DNA of 64,000 nt, from contig NZ_CP104067.1 in assembly GCF_026651875.1 (NCBI RefSeq), positions 5,322,501-5,386,500 of the forward strand, written 5' to 3'. Below the pieces are notes generated by a model that searched no databases, had not been told where the DNA came from, and saw nothing but the letters and a program-made list of their open reading frames with translations. The stretch comes from Alicyclobacillus fastidiosus (GTDB lineage Bacteria > Bacillota > Bacilli > Alicyclobacillales > Alicyclobacillaceae). Both the position numbers and the translations under genes were made by a program. Shown in pieces: positions 8,238 to 17,649 of the stretch; positions within the stretch are counted from its first letter, which is position 1, and every line of letters starts with the position of its first letter.

Positions 8238-9077
8238 TTGAACGGTCCGAGGTTAGTCGTGGATGATATCAGCGTGATCCGCGTGGGTACACCTCGTCCC
8301 GTGCTCAATCAGATCTCCCTCACGTTCTCTTCACACGAACTCGTGGCCATCTGCGGCCATAACGGCGCAGGTAAGACGACGTTCGCCCGGACGCTACTGG
8401 GGCTCTGTCCCGTTGCGAAGGGGACGATCTCATTGAACGGCCGCCCGGTACACCGTGCAGGGCAGAGGCAAATTCAGATGGTCTTTCAACCACCCAGCGC
8501 GCAACTCATCGGTCAAACCATCTTCGAAGAACTGGCCATCACCGCACTCCAGAGCAATCCGGCTCTGACGCGATCGCAACTGGAGCAATTCGTTCAGGAC
8601 TGCGCCCTTCGCGTCGGGTTGCTGGCGCCGATTCACGCAGACGTCCATGCACTCTCCGGCGGGGAGTTGCAGCGCCTGTGCGTGGCTCAAGCCTTGGCGT
8701 CAGACGCCCGCGTCCTGGTGCTCGACGAGGCGCTCTCCTCCCTCGATCCCGCCACGCGCACCTCGCTTCGCCACCAACTGCGCGACCTGACCGTCACGCA
8801 CGGTATGACGGTGCTTATGATCACGCACGACATGGAAGACGTATTGTCGGCGGACAGGGTGGTCGTGCTCGACCGCGGCGAAGTTCGGCTCGACGCAGTC
8901 CCGCGCGATTTCTTCTACGATGGCGCCGGTCAGACTTCGCCGTGCAGTTCACTGGGCTTTCACCCACCCTATCTGGTCGAGGCGGCCATCACCGCCAACC
9001 AGAAGTGGGGCACATCGCTCAACCCCCTGACCGAAGAACAATTTGTGGAGGAGTTGTCCCATGTCCCTGTACCTTGA
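8238..9077 (+). CDS. ECF transporter ATPase subunit
   Basis: A cytoplasmic ABC ATPase of 279 residues with Walker A GHNGAGKT, signature LSGGELQRL, Walker B VLVLDEAL and a switch histidine (ITHDMED). It energises BioY uptake together with the next protein. The start is a TTG with GAGAGGG 7 bases upstream. Its last codons overlap the start of the fused ATPase-EcfT gene, so the two are translationally coupled. The promoter region is shared with bioY. Confidence 0.85.
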   Translation: MNGPRLVVDDISVIRVGTPRPVLNQISLTFSSHELVAICGHNGAGKTTFARTLLGLCPVAKGTISLNGRPVHRAGQRQIQMVFQPPSAQLIGQTIFEELAITALQSNPALTRSQLEQFVQDCALRVGLLAPIHADVHALSGGELQRLCVAQALASDARVLVLDEALSSLDPATRTSLRHQLRDLTVTHGMTVLMITHDMEDVLSADRVVVLDRGEVRLDAVPRDFFYDGAGQTSPCSSLGFHPPYLVEAAITANQKWGTSLNPLTEEQFVEELSHVPVP

Positions 9078-10779
9078 TCACATCGCGGTCGACGGGCCGA
9101 CGGGAGCCCGACTACACCCGCTCTACAACACAGTCGAAGATGGCGATTTCCTCGTCATTCTGGGCCACAACGGCGCTGGCAAATCGACGTTGCTGGACGT
9201 GTTAGTGGGGCTTGAGGCGCCGTCGCGAGGAGCGGTGACCGGGACGTTTGCGCACGAGCTACAAACGGATGGGGGCGCGACTTACACAAGGCCAGCAGTG
9301 CGCCAAGGTCGCATCGGATACCTGTTCCAGTCTCCGGAGATGGGGCTGTTCGCGGGTACTGTAGCAGAGGAATTCGCAGTCACCTGGGGCATTTCATCCC
9401 TGCAGGTCAAGCAGCGCGCCTCTGAAATTTCTTCACTTTTGGGCCAGGTGGGGCTGGAGGGCATTGGTCTGGATGACATCCCCGCCACTTGGAGCACGGG
9501 GATGCAGCGACGCATGGCGTTTGCGCTCGTACTCGCAGAACATCCCCAAGTGATGGTTTTGGACGAGCCTACCGCCGGACTGGACGCGACGAGCCGCAGC
9601 CTCCTTGTCGAAGCGTTGCGCAGCTTGCACGACGAGGGGCGCACAGTGATTGTGGCGACCCACGACGCGGATGCGTTTGTGTCGCTCGCCACACGCGCGT
9701 GGGTATTGGACGCGGGCCAAGTGGTGTACGATGGTCGATTCACGGAACTCTACGAGCGCCCATCCCTGTTTCTGGAACACCACTTGGGCCTTCCTCCATC
9801 CCTGCGGCTACAAACCCGACTCCAGGCTGCCGGCGTACTCCACAAGACGCGTGAACTGGAACCATGGGCTCTGATCGACGAGATATACCGGGACGGCGCA
9901 GTGGGACGTGGCGCCCGCGAGGCCTTGGCCCTCGATGTAGATTTCGAGGAGCAAGGTGCGCTCACGCCCGCTCAGGAACCTCATACCAACGCGTCTAGAG
10001 ACGTCCAACAGCACTTAGAGGAGCACGTGGCCACCCGCGAATGGTTCACTGTAGATCCACGATCCCGCTGGATTGCAGTCACCCTCATCATTCTCGCAAT
10101 GGCTACGGTACACCGTACGACAGGCATTCTGGTTGGCCTGGGTACCACCGTGGCGCTGCTCGTCTTGTTTCGGGCAAACGCGCGGCGCGTCTTACAGTGG
10201 AGTGTCACGTGGGGATTGTTTGCGCTCGTCACCACACTGATTGGCGCCGCCCATCTCGGCGCGCCATTTCATCCGGCGGGGAGTTATGGCCTGTCGCTGT
10301 CCGAGGCGCGAAGGTCGGTTATCGCCATCATTCCGTACTGGTGCTTTCTGCAGTCCGGGCAACTACTGGTGACTGGCACGTCGGCGTTGGAGGTGCAAGG
10401 GATGATCGATTGGCTATTGCGCACTCTGCGACTACCTACGCGCGCTCGCCATCTGGGGGCGTTGACGGGCGGCATGGTCTACCGATTCATCCCCGCCATC
10501 GCCCACCTCTATCAGGTACAACTTCGGTCGTATCGGGTACGGACCCTGGCGAACCGTCGACAACGGTTCGCGTTCCTGCGCCTCACCCACGTCATTGCGC
10601 CGCTCGTCATCCGCCTGATTCGCTACGGCGAGACAACGCACGACGCGCTGACGGCGCGAAATCTGTTCGACGACCCAGTTCCAACTGACCCGCTCTTTGT
10701 GCGAACCACGCGCAAGGTCGATTGGTTGTTTGCTATCGGCGGTTTATGTGCGGCACTCTGTATCGCGTGTTTCCGATAG
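9061..10779 (+). CDS. Fused ECF ATPase and EcfT transmembrane protein
   Basis: A 572-residue fusion. Residues 1 to about 270 form a second ABC ATPase with Walker A GHNGAGKST and Walker B VMVLDEPT. Its signature, WSTGMQRRM, departs from the usual LSGGQ. From about residue 330 to the end there are several membrane segments and the EcfT coupling elements: an RSYRVRTLANR helix, then LTARNL where most EcfT proteins have ARG. The ATG has GGAGGAG 7 bases upstream and lies inside the end of the previous gene. ATPase and T component are normally separate proteins, so this is a compact energising module for BioY. Confidence 0.82.
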   Translation: MSLYLDHIAVDGPTGARLHPLYNTVEDGDFLVILGHNGAGKSTLLDVLVGLEAPSRGAVTGTFAHELQTDGGATYTRPAVRQGRIGYLFQSPEMGLFAGTVAEEFAVTWGISSLQVKQRASEISSLLGQVGLEGIGLDDIPATWSTGMQRRMAFALVLAEHPQVMVLDEPTAGLDATSRSLLVEALRSLHDEGRTVIVATHDADAFVSLATRAWVLDAGQVVYDGRFTELYERPSLFLEHHLGLPPSLRLQTRLQAAGVLHKTRELEPWALIDEIYRDGAVGRGAREALALDVDFEEQGALTPAQEPHTNASRDVQQHLEEHVATREWFTVDPRSRWIAVTLIILAMATVHRTTGILVGLGTTVALLVLFRANARRVLQWSVTWGLFALVTTLIGAAHLGAPFHPAGSYGLSLSEARRSVIAIIPYWCFLQSGQLLVTGTSALEVQGMIDWLLRTLRLPTRARHLGALTGGMVYRFIPAIAHLYQVQLRSYRVRTLANRRQRFAFLRLTHVIAPLVIRLIRYGETTHDALTARNLFDDPVPTDPLFVRTTRKVDWLFAIGGLCAALCIACFR

Positions 10780-10781
10780 CA

Positions 10782-11768
10782 TCACTCGCCGATGTTCAAC
10801 ACAATTTTGCCGACATTCTTGTTTGACTCCATGTATCGATGCGCGTCCTGAACATCTTTCCAGTCGAATACCGAATCGATGACGGGTGCGATTTCGCCGT
10901 TCGCCAGTGCGTTCCCAGCAAACGTTTGAAACGCCTGCGTGAGCTCAATTTTTGTGGCGACCGAGCGGGATCGCAACGCGGTGCCAATCACCTGCAGACG
11001 CCGTGCAAGCAGCGTGCCGAGGTTGACGCTTTGGACCTCTGCCCCGCCCATCGTCCCGATGATAATCAGTCTGCCATCGACGGCGAGCGATGAAATATTG
11101 TCCTCGAAATAAGGCGCACCGACAAAATCCAGAATCATGTTGACACCGTCGCCGCCCGTCTGTTCCTCGACAAAGGACACGAACGAGCCCTCGTGATAGT
11201 TCCATCCAGCCTCAGCCCCGAGCGACATGCACCGCTCCAACTTGACGGACGACCCGGCCGTCACAATCGATCTCGCCCCTGCCAATCGAATCAACTGGAT
11301 GGCCGACGTGCCTACACCACTCGCCCCTGCGTGCACGAGTACCGTCTCGCCAGGCGCCAGGTTGCCGAGTGAAAACAGATTTAAGTAAGCGGTAAGAAAG
11401 GCTTCTGGGATAGCCGCACCTTGCGCAAACGTGAGCCGAGGCGGCAGCCTCATCAGCATCCCCGCGGGTACACACACATACTGCGCGTAACCGCCGCCTG
11501 GGAGCAGCGCACAGACCCTGTCGCCCACCGCTACAGCCGCGACCCCATCGCCTACCTGTGCGACCTCCCCGGCCATTTCCAGGCCAAGGATGTCACTTGC
11601 TCCCTGTGGCGCTGGGTAAAGCCCCCGCCGCTGAAGCAGATCCGCTCGGTTGAGTGCAGTGGCACGCACCCGAACGAGTACTTCCCCGGGTCCCGGAGAA
11701 GGTACTTCCGCCTCTCCAATATGCAGGACTTCGGGGCCCCCGAAGTCACTGAACAACACAGCCTTCAT
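10782..11768 (-). CDS. NAD(P)H:quinone oxidoreductase, zinc-independent MDR family
   Basis: A 328-residue protein beginning MKAVLFSDFGGPEVL, typical of the quinone-oxidoreductase branch of the medium-chain dehydrogenases. It has an RADLLQRRGLYP motif and the nucleotide-binding stretch VLVHAGASGVGTSAIQL. The structural zinc cysteines of alcohol dehydrogenases are missing, which fits this branch. The start has GAGGAGG 8 bases upstream. It lies downstream of cysH on the same strand after a 165-base gap and ends 2 bases from the convergent ECF gene. The substrate cannot be told. Confidence 0.85.
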   Translation of the reverse strand: MKAVLFSDFGGPEVLHIGEAEVPSPGPGEVLVRVRATALNRADLLQRRGLYPAPQGASDILGLEMAGEVAQVGDGVAAVAVGDRVCALLPGGGYAQYVCVPAGMLMRLPPRLTFAQGAAIPEAFLTAYLNLFSLGNLAPGETVLVHAGASGVGTSAIQLIRLAGARSIVTAGSSVKLERCMSLGAEAGWNYHEGSFVSFVEEQTGGDGVNMILDFVGAPYFEDNISSLAVDGRLIIIGTMGGAEVQSVNLGTLLARRLQVIGTALRSRSVATKIELTQAFQTFAGNALANGEIAPVIDSVFDWKDVQDAHRYMESNKNVGKIVLNIGE

Positions 11769-11933
11769 CCAAGTATCCTCCTCGCCGTGCCAAACGACTT
11801 CTGTATCCATTTTAGTTTAACATCTTTTTCCTCACAACAAACAAGGAGGCCTCCCGTCCTGTTGGACAGATGAAGCCACCTCCCGATGTGTTGCTCTGCT
11901 TGGAACGGCTGTCCCAGTCGCCCGATTGCAAAC

Positions 11934-12638
11934 TTATCGATGTAATCCGCACTCGGTCTTGGCAAAACCAGTCCATCTTCCACTGCGAAGATCGCCACCT
12001 GGAGCCACAGGGCGAGTACAGTGAAAACACCCAATACTTGGATATCCTTGGTTGTGAAGGGAATTGTAGGGGACGTCGTGACGGTGAATGTAGTGCCAGA
12101 CGTCTTCTTCTGTCCACAGAATCAATGGATTCACCTTGACGAGGTGAAATTTCCTGTCAGCTTCAAATGCCTGAGCCTTTGCACGAGTTGGAGCTTGGTC
12201 GCGGCGAATGCCGGTGATCCAACCATCGTATTGCTGCAGGTGCTTCGTTAGGGGTTCAACTTTGCGGAGGTGACAACATCGATTTGGATCGCGCCGCCAG
12301 AGCTCTTCCCCATACTTGCGCGCCTGTTCAGCTATCGTCAAGGCTGGTTCGACTTGCGTAAAATGGAATAGATGATATCTCTGCTTCACGGCCTCGATGA
12401 GTTCGTACGTCTCTTTAAACAGCACGTGCGTGTCCAAGTAGAACACGTTCACCTGTGCGTTCATACTCATCAGCATGTCGAGGATCACCATGTCTTCGGC
12501 ACCAAAGCTGCACGCGAACGTCATGTCTGGCACCCGCGAGAGCGCAGCCTTCAAGATATCCCCAGGTGTTGACGTCTCATGCTTCTTCGCAAGTATTTGA
12601 ATCGTCTGTTCGTCCAGCACTAAGCTACTCAAACCCAT
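11934..12638 (-). CDS. cysH: Phosphoadenylyl/adenylyl-sulfate reductase, iron-sulfur type
   Basis: Reduces APS/PAPS to sulfite in assimilatory sulfate reduction. The 234-residue protein has the PP-loop ATP-pyrophosphatase-like fold (ACSFGAEDMVILDML). It carries the two cysteine pairs of the [4Fe-4S] class: CC in RCCHLRKVEPL and CFHC near the end. The catalytic cysteine is in ECGLH. That set indicates the thioredoxin-dependent APS-preferring type common in Bacillota. The ATG has GAGGTG just upstream; the frame stays open for 27 codons before it, but this reads through a hairpin-rich leader. Confidence 0.9.
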   Translation of the reverse strand: MGLSSLVLDEQTIQILAKKHETSTPGDILKAALSRVPDMTFACSFGAEDMVILDMLMSMNAQVNVFYLDTHVLFKETYELIEAVKQRYHLFHFTQVEPALTIAEQARKYGEELWRRDPNRCCHLRKVEPLTKHLQQYDGWITGIRRDQAPTRAKAQAFEADRKFHLVKVNPLILWTEEDVWHYIHRHDVPYNSLHNQGYPSIGCFHCTRPVAPGGDLRSGRWTGFAKTECGLHR

Positions 12639-12639
12639 A

Positions 12640-12800
12640 GCACCTCGATCTCGATGGAATATCGGCGGCTGTGCACACAAAAAAGCCGCGGATTCGGCAT
12701 TCGGAAGGATGGGCACCATCGAACTCGGTGTCTGCCGTTCGGATCATAGGTATTCCGCGCCTCTCGAGACTGTGCAGCCTGTTCAAGGCCTCTACACATG
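12640..12800 (-). promoter_or_regulatory. Structured leader upstream of cysH
   Basis: The minus-strand transcript ahead of cysH can form a GGC-AGA-CACC / GGTGCC hairpin, followed by a short GCCG/CGGC stem and a run of six T (rc of 12679-12695). A segment CGCGGA could alternatively pair with TCCGCG in the last stem. It does not match the S-box core I know. A leader or attenuator is possible, but the terminator stem is short. Confidence 0.3.
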
Positions 12801-12825
12801 GAAGTTGAAAAATCGTCACACGCCG

Positions 12826-13449
12826 TTACACTTGAGATGGGCGTGGGAGCTCTCCTGGCCGTTTTTGTTCCTCAATGAGTTGCTGAATCACGCTGACGTA
12901 CAGTTCGCCTTCTTCGGCGCCGACGCGAGTACGAAGCGATTCTGGCGTGTCGCCGGGGAGGACGGGGACGCGAACTTGGGCGAGAATTCGGCCGTGATCA
13001 TACACCTCGTCGACGAAGTGGATGGTCGCCCCCGTCTCCTCGACTCCTGCCTGAAGGACGGCAGCGTGCACCCGCAATCCGTACATTCCAGGACCTCCGA
13101 AGGCCGGCAACAAACTGGGATGAACGTTTAAAATCCGGTCAGGGAACGCTTCGAGTGTGCGTTTTCCGACGTGTTTCATGTAGCCGGAGAGAATGACGTA
13201 GTCCACCTTGTGTTCGATGAGAACTCTGGCAATTTCGTCATCGAGCACATCGGCGCTCCCGCACCGCTTGGCGTTGAGGCAGTACGCCGGAATCCCCGCC
13301 TGTTCGGCGGCGGCGAGCGCACCTGCGTCAGGATTATTACTGATTACAACAGCTGCCTCTGCGTCGAGGCGACCGGATTCAATCGCTTGGACAATGGCCC
13401 TCATACTGGATCCATTGTATGACGCAAGAAAGCCAAGACTCAGTGTCAC
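12826..13449 (-). CDS. purN: Phosphoribosylglycinamide formyltransferase
   Basis: Transfers the formyl group from 10-formyl-THF to GAR in purine synthesis. The 207-residue protein has the formyl-binding block NVHPSLLPAFGG and a downstream THFVDE-like segment (ATIHFVDEVYDHGRIL) carrying the catalytic Asp. The usual GSGSN N-terminal loop reads YNGSSMRAI. It lies about 17 kb from the pur operon, which lacks purN at its usual place between purM and purH. It is divergent from an aminotransferase and precedes cysH. Confidence 0.88.
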   Translation of the reverse strand: MTLSLGFLASYNGSSMRAIVQAIESGRLDAEAAVVISNNPDAGALAAAEQAGIPAYCLNAKRCGSADVLDDEIARVLIEHKVDYVILSGYMKHVGKRTLEAFPDRILNVHPSLLPAFGGPGMYGLRVHAAVLQAGVEETGATIHFVDEVYDHGRILAQVRVPVLPGDTPESLRTRVGAEEGELYVSVIQQLIEEQKRPGELPRPSQV

Positions 13450-13569
13450 GATATCTACACCCCTGTATTTGCGTGTATGATCAAGCTACTCGCAGAAAGA
13501 CATCTCCACGAAATAGAGAACGACGAACGGCCAACTTCTGCTATCACTATACCACGGGGAGTGCTGAAC

Positions 13570-14736
13570 ATGATTCATCCATCACAACGACTGAGCCAGC
13601 TGGACGAAGGCGTCTTTCAGGAACTGGCCTTGGAAAAGCGAAGACTCTTGGCTGAGGGTCGGGAGGTCATCGACCTCAGTGTCGGCAGTCCAGACCTCCC
13701 TCCGCCGCGACACGTGGTCAAGGCCTTACAGGAGGGGGTTCAAAATCCCGCCGCATACGGATACACCATCACTGGCCTCCCTGAGTTCCAGCAAGCCGTC
13801 GCCCTGTTCTATCGCCGTTACAACGTCACGCTCAACCCAGAGAGCGACGTTCTACAATTGATGGGCTCCCAGGACGGATTAGCACACCTTGCTCTGGCCC
13901 TGATCAATCCGGGAGACACCGTACTCCTGCCAGACCCTGGGTATCCCATCTACGAAGGGGGCGTTCGCCTCAGCGGTGGCATTCCCTACCCGATACCAAT
14001 TGATGAAACGACACTGCACCCGAACTTTGATCTCATCCCAAAAGAAATACTAGAGCGCGCAAAGCTGATGATCCTCAACTATCCGAGCAACCCGACCGCC
14101 GGTGTCGCGACGAGGGAGATGTTTGAGCGCGTCATCCACGTCGCGCGCGAATACGACATCTTTATCGTCCACGACTTTGCGTACTCGGAGATGATTTACG
14201 ACGACCAGAGAGCGGTTAGTATTCTCTCCTTGCCGGGCGCATCTGAGGTGGCTGTGGAATTCAACTCGCTCTCGAAGACGTTCAACATGGCAGGATGCCG
14301 GATCGGCTACGTCGTCGGCAATTCAACCGTCATCGGCCACTTGCGAAAGCTCAAGTCACATATCGACTATGGGATCTTCCTGCCTATTCAACGTGCCGCC
14401 ATCGCGGCTCTGACGACAGAGTGGGACGGTCTTCTGTCCCAGCGAGCCGAGTATACGTTGCGGCGCGACGCGCTGTGCGAGTCGCTGGTTCAATACGGAT
14501 GGCAGGTTCGCAAACCGGCGGCGACCATGTTCGTCTGGGCGTCCACGCCGAGCGGAGCGAAATCCTATCAGTTCGCTTTGGATCTCATTCGTCACGCCGG
14601 TGTCGCCGTGACGCCAGGCGCCGCCTTTGGACCACGTGGCGAAGGGCACGTGCGGATGGCCATCGTCCATGTACGGGACACACTTGTGGAGGCCGCGGAT
14701 CGAATTGGAAAATTCCTGTCGACTTACGGCAATTGA
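13570..14736 (+). CDS. PLP-dependent aminotransferase, class I/II
   Basis: A 388-residue fold-type I aminotransferase. Visible motifs are SVGSPDLPPP near the N terminus, the cofactor-binding NYPSNPTAGVAT with its Asn, HDFAYSEMIYDD with the Asp-Tyr pair, and the Schiff-base lysine in SLSKTFNMAGCRIG. C-terminal HVRMAIV holds the substrate-carboxylate Arg. It resembles LL-diaminopimelate aminotransferase/PatA-type enzymes; the exact substrate is uncertain. The ATG at 13570 follows GGGGAGTG; the open frame from 13477 lacks a ribosome site. Confidence 0.85.
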   Translation: MIHPSQRLSQLDEGVFQELALEKRRLLAEGREVIDLSVGSPDLPPPRHVVKALQEGVQNPAAYGYTITGLPEFQQAVALFYRRYNVTLNPESDVLQLMGSQDGLAHLALALINPGDTVLLPDPGYPIYEGGVRLSGGIPYPIPIDETTLHPNFDLIPKEILERAKLMILNYPSNPTAGVATREMFERVIHVAREYDIFIVHDFAYSEMIYDDQRAVSILSLPGASEVAVEFNSLSKTFNMAGCRIGYVVGNSTVIGHLRKLKSHIDYGIFLPIQRAAIAALTTEWDGLLSQRAEYTLRRDALCESLVQYGWQVRKPAATMFVWASTPSGAKSYQFALDLIRHAGVAVTPGAAFGPRGEGHVRMAIVHVRDTLVEAADRIGKFLSTYGN

Positions 14737-14891
14737 TCGCTCTTCCGGATCACGAGCAACCAGGAGGGTATCGTGCAGAGCACCCAGGGAGTCTTTGTGT
14801 TGTGCGGTCAGATTGCGAGCAAATACGTGCAGCGGCGAACGGAGGGTACCATCGCCTTGCCCTCCGCGCACCGCACCGCTGCCGAGCTCGC

Positions 14892-16085
14892 TCACGAGCT
14901 CGCGACATCTCTAGCGTCATTCGGTAGGAAGAAACTCAACAAGCTCCCGAGAATCGGCAAGAACATCAACACGTAGAACACGATTTTCAACCCGACGGCG
15001 TCGGAAAGAGCTCCGAAGAACGTCGCTCCGATGCCCCCGGCACCCACGCCAAAGCCGATCGTCAGTCCGGATGCCAAACTGATGTTCCGCGGGAGCAGGT
15101 ACTGGCAGTAGACGACAGTGACTGCAAACGACGAAAGAATGAAGAAGCCAAACGGAATTAAAATGAACAGCGCAGCAGCACCGTGTAAAAATGGCAACAA
15201 CAGCGCAAACGGAATGGAACACAACATCGAATACAGAAGAATTCGCTGCTTCGGCATCTTATCCGCGAGCGTTCCGCCGATAAACGTCCCTACGGCCCCA
15301 GCAGCGAGGAAAATGAAGGTAAACGAGTCAGCCAAATTGTACGACATTCCGAACTGATGCCGGTAGTAAAATGGCAGGAACACTGAAATGCCAATCTGGC
15401 ACCACGACCGTACAATGACGACGATGACGAGCAACACGACCGCCCCGACCCGGTTGTCCCCCTTCGCTTCCCTCATCCGCCTACCATGCTCGCGCAAACT
15501 ACCCCGATACCATGGATAAAGGCGACCGGTCAAAATCAGACCCAAGCCTACGGCGACGGCAAACCAGAGCAGACCGTGCACCCCAAGTGAAAGGAGGAAC
15601 AGCGGCATCATGAGTTGCCCGAGCGCCTGCCCGCTGTTGCCGCCTACCTGGAAGATGGCCTGCGCCCGTCCTCTCGCATTTCCCGACGCCAACTGAGTTC
15701 CACGAGCCGCTTCCGGATGAAATGCGCCCGAGCCCAGCCCACTGATGGAGATCAAGAGAAGGAGCCAGGCGAAGTTCGGCGCTACACCTGTCAGCGTCAA
15801 ACACAGCGTCGAAAGAAACAGCCCCAGTGGCAATAGCCAAGCGCGTGGGTACTTATCCGTAAGTGCCCCGAAGAGCGGTTGCGATATGGAAGATGTCAAA
15901 TAAGAACATAGGACGACAAGACTAGTTTGCGTGTAATTGAGGTGGTATGTACTCATGTACAACGGCGATAGCGCTGGAACGACCCCCGTCGTCACCAGGT
16001 CGTTCAACAAATGCGATCCGCCTAAACTCCAAACCACACCACGGTTGAGTCCGCTTCGCGCCGGAACGGAACCTCGTTCTGTCAC
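14892..16085 (-). CDS. MFS transporter, fosmidomycin-resistance (FSR)-like
   Basis: A drug/metabolite exporter of about 397 residues with twelve hydrophobic segments. It opens with WSLGGSHLLNDLVTTGVVPALSPLY, and has a FGALTDKYPRAW loop and GLGSGAFHPEAAR, all typical of the Fsr branch. I choose the GTG at 16085, with GGGAGG about 10 bases upstream; an ATG at 16112 has its GGGAGG too far away. It is divergent from the NCS2 permease. The substrate is unknown; antibiotic export is only a family association. Confidence 0.83.
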   Translation of the reverse strand: MTERGSVPARSGLNRGVVWSLGGSHLLNDLVTTGVVPALSPLYMSTYHLNYTQTSLVVLCSYLTSSISQPLFGALTDKYPRAWLLPLGLFLSTLCLTLTGVAPNFAWLLLLISISGLGSGAFHPEAARGTQLASGNARGRAQAIFQVGGNSGQALGQLMMPLFLLSLGVHGLLWFAVAVGLGLILTGRLYPWYRGSLREHGRRMREAKGDNRVGAVVLLVIVVIVRSWCQIGISVFLPFYYRHQFGMSYNLADSFTFIFLAAGAVGTFIGGTLADKMPKQRILLYSMLCSIPFALLLPFLHGAAALFILIPFGFFILSSFAVTVVYCQYLLPRNISLASGLTIGFGVGAGGIGATFFGALSDAVGLKIVFYVLMFLPILGSLLSFFLPNDARDVASS

Positions 16086-16183
16086 TCCGGAATCACCTCC
16101 CGATGACCGCATGCGGTTTTTAAGATTTACCTCCCGAATGATATCATACGAAAGTGTTTTGCTACATATAGGGGGTTCTGGGC

Positions 16184-17503
16184 TTGGAAGGACTACGATA
16201 CGGGTTGCACGATCGACCCAAAAACGCGACGCTGATCCTGTCGTCAGTACAATGGTTCGTCTTCTCACTGGCGAATGTGATTACCGTCCCGATTGTTCTT
16301 GGGCACGCATTCGGTTTATCGGAAAGTGGTATCGCACTGTACACGGAGCGCTCGTTTTTCATCTGCGGTATGGTCGGGCTCCTTCAAGCACTCATCGGGC
16401 ACCGTTACGCCATCATCGAAGGCCCAGCCGGGATGTGGTGGGGGGTCTTTCTCGTCCTGATTCAGATGACCAAGGACGAACACGGCTCTCTCCAGAGTCT
16501 GCTACAGGATTTAGAACTCGGTCTCATCATCGCGGGTCTGGTATTCATTCTCCTCGGCGCCACCGGTCTTCTTGCCTGGATACGCAAACTGTTCACACCT
16601 GTGGTGACCGGTACGTTTTTGGTGCTCCTTGCCTTACAGGTGTCGAAATCACTGGTAGAGGGCGTACTCGGTATCGGGTTCCGAAATCGGCCTACATTTT
16701 CACCTGAAATCGCACTGTTGTCCGTGCTTTTAATGGTACTTACCATTTTTCTGATGTTTAAGGCACGCGGCATCATCCAGTCGATTGCGGTGCTCATCGG
16801 GTTAATGGTCGGCTGGATCGCGTACGCCGCGCTCGGCTTGGTGGACCCACCGCACACCGCAGCCGCAGTCTTCTCTCTACCATCCATATTCCCATTTGGC
16901 CCGCCCAAGTTTCACATGGGGGTCAGTATTACTTGTGTCATCACGGCCATCATTCTACTGTCCAATCTGATTGCCAGTGTCCAAGCATTTGCAGGTGCAG
17001 CGCACGAGATACCGTCGAGCACAACGTATAATCGAGGTTCCGTCCTCACGGGGATAGGTACAGCCCTGTCTGGTATCTTTGGCGTGGCCGGCGTCGTGCC
17101 GCTCACAGCGGCCGCGAGCTTAGTCGCGCTCACCGGAATTGCCTCGCGACTCCCGTTCATCATCGCTTCGGCGGGCGTGGCGCTTCTTGGCTTCTTCCCC
17201 TTCATCGGACAGTGGGTAGCCACGTTGCCCGCACCAGTAGGGTACGCCATTCTGTTCACCGTGTTCGGCCAACTGCTCGGCTTTGGGCTGCGCGATTACA
17301 GACAACTGGCACTAGGTCAACGCGACGTCTTCGTCATTTCGCTCGCCGTGCTCACCGGGGTCGGAATCTATTTCATCCCGGCTACAGCGTGGCTCGGGCT
17401 GCCCGCCGTCCTCAGCTACTTGCTCGACAACGGACTGATTATCGGCATTGTTTTAGTGCTCACCTTCGAACATGTCGTCTTTCCTCGCTCGGCCGCGAAG
17501 TAG
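16184..17503 (+). CDS. NCS2-family purine/uracil permease
   Basis: An inner-membrane nucleobase:cation symporter of 439 residues with many hydrophobic segments. It includes YAIIEGPAGMWWGVF in the first half and FAGAAHEIPSSTTYNRGSVLTGIG in the second, the NCS2 substrate-site region. The start is a TTG preceded by a G-rich stretch. Its substrate may be xanthine, uracil or uric acid. It is distinct from the AzgA-type permease next to guaA. Confidence 0.82.
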   Translation: MEGLRYGLHDRPKNATLILSSVQWFVFSLANVITVPIVLGHAFGLSESGIALYTERSFFICGMVGLLQALIGHRYAIIEGPAGMWWGVFLVLIQMTKDEHGSLQSLLQDLELGLIIAGLVFILLGATGLLAWIRKLFTPVVTGTFLVLLALQVSKSLVEGVLGIGFRNRPTFSPEIALLSVLLMVLTIFLMFKARGIIQSIAVLIGLMVGWIAYAALGLVDPPHTAAAVFSLPSIFPFGPPKFHMGVSITCVITAIILLSNLIASVQAFAGAAHEIPSSTTYNRGSVLTGIGTALSGIFGVAGVVPLTAAASLVALTGIASRLPFIIASAGVALLGFFPFIGQWVATLPAPVGYAILFTVFGQLLGFGLRDYRQLALGQRDVFVISLAVLTGVGIYFIPATAWLGLPAVLSYLLDNGLIIGIVLVLTFEHVVFPRSAAK

Positions 17504-17559
17504 GATACTTGGTTTCTTTATGTATATTCACACCAAACCATCCTTCAGATCAGTCAAAC

Positions 17560-17584
17560 AATAGGGTACCAAGAGTACCCTATT
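17560..17584. terminator. Bidirectional terminator
   Basis: Ten-base perfect stem AATAGGGTAC / GTACCCTATT with a 5-base loop, flanked by short T-rich tracts on both strands. It lies between the convergent NCS2 permease and the GT2 gene and can serve both. Confidence 0.75.
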
Positions 17585-17649
17585 TGTCTCGCCGCGAGTG
17601 CTTTCGGTTCGAGAAATTCCGTGCCCTAGGCCGGAATCACCGCGGCTCT

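Noticed and set aside
12640..12825. SAM (S-box) or T-box riboswitch ahead of cysH
   Set aside because: I could not find the AGAGnGGnGGAGGGA/GCCC core or the TGGnACCGCG T-box element.
15937..16707. Plus-strand ORF of 256 residues crossing the FSR/NCS2 divergent region
   Set aside because: It is a frame shadow: partly antisense to the MFS gene and partly out of frame with the NCS2 gene.
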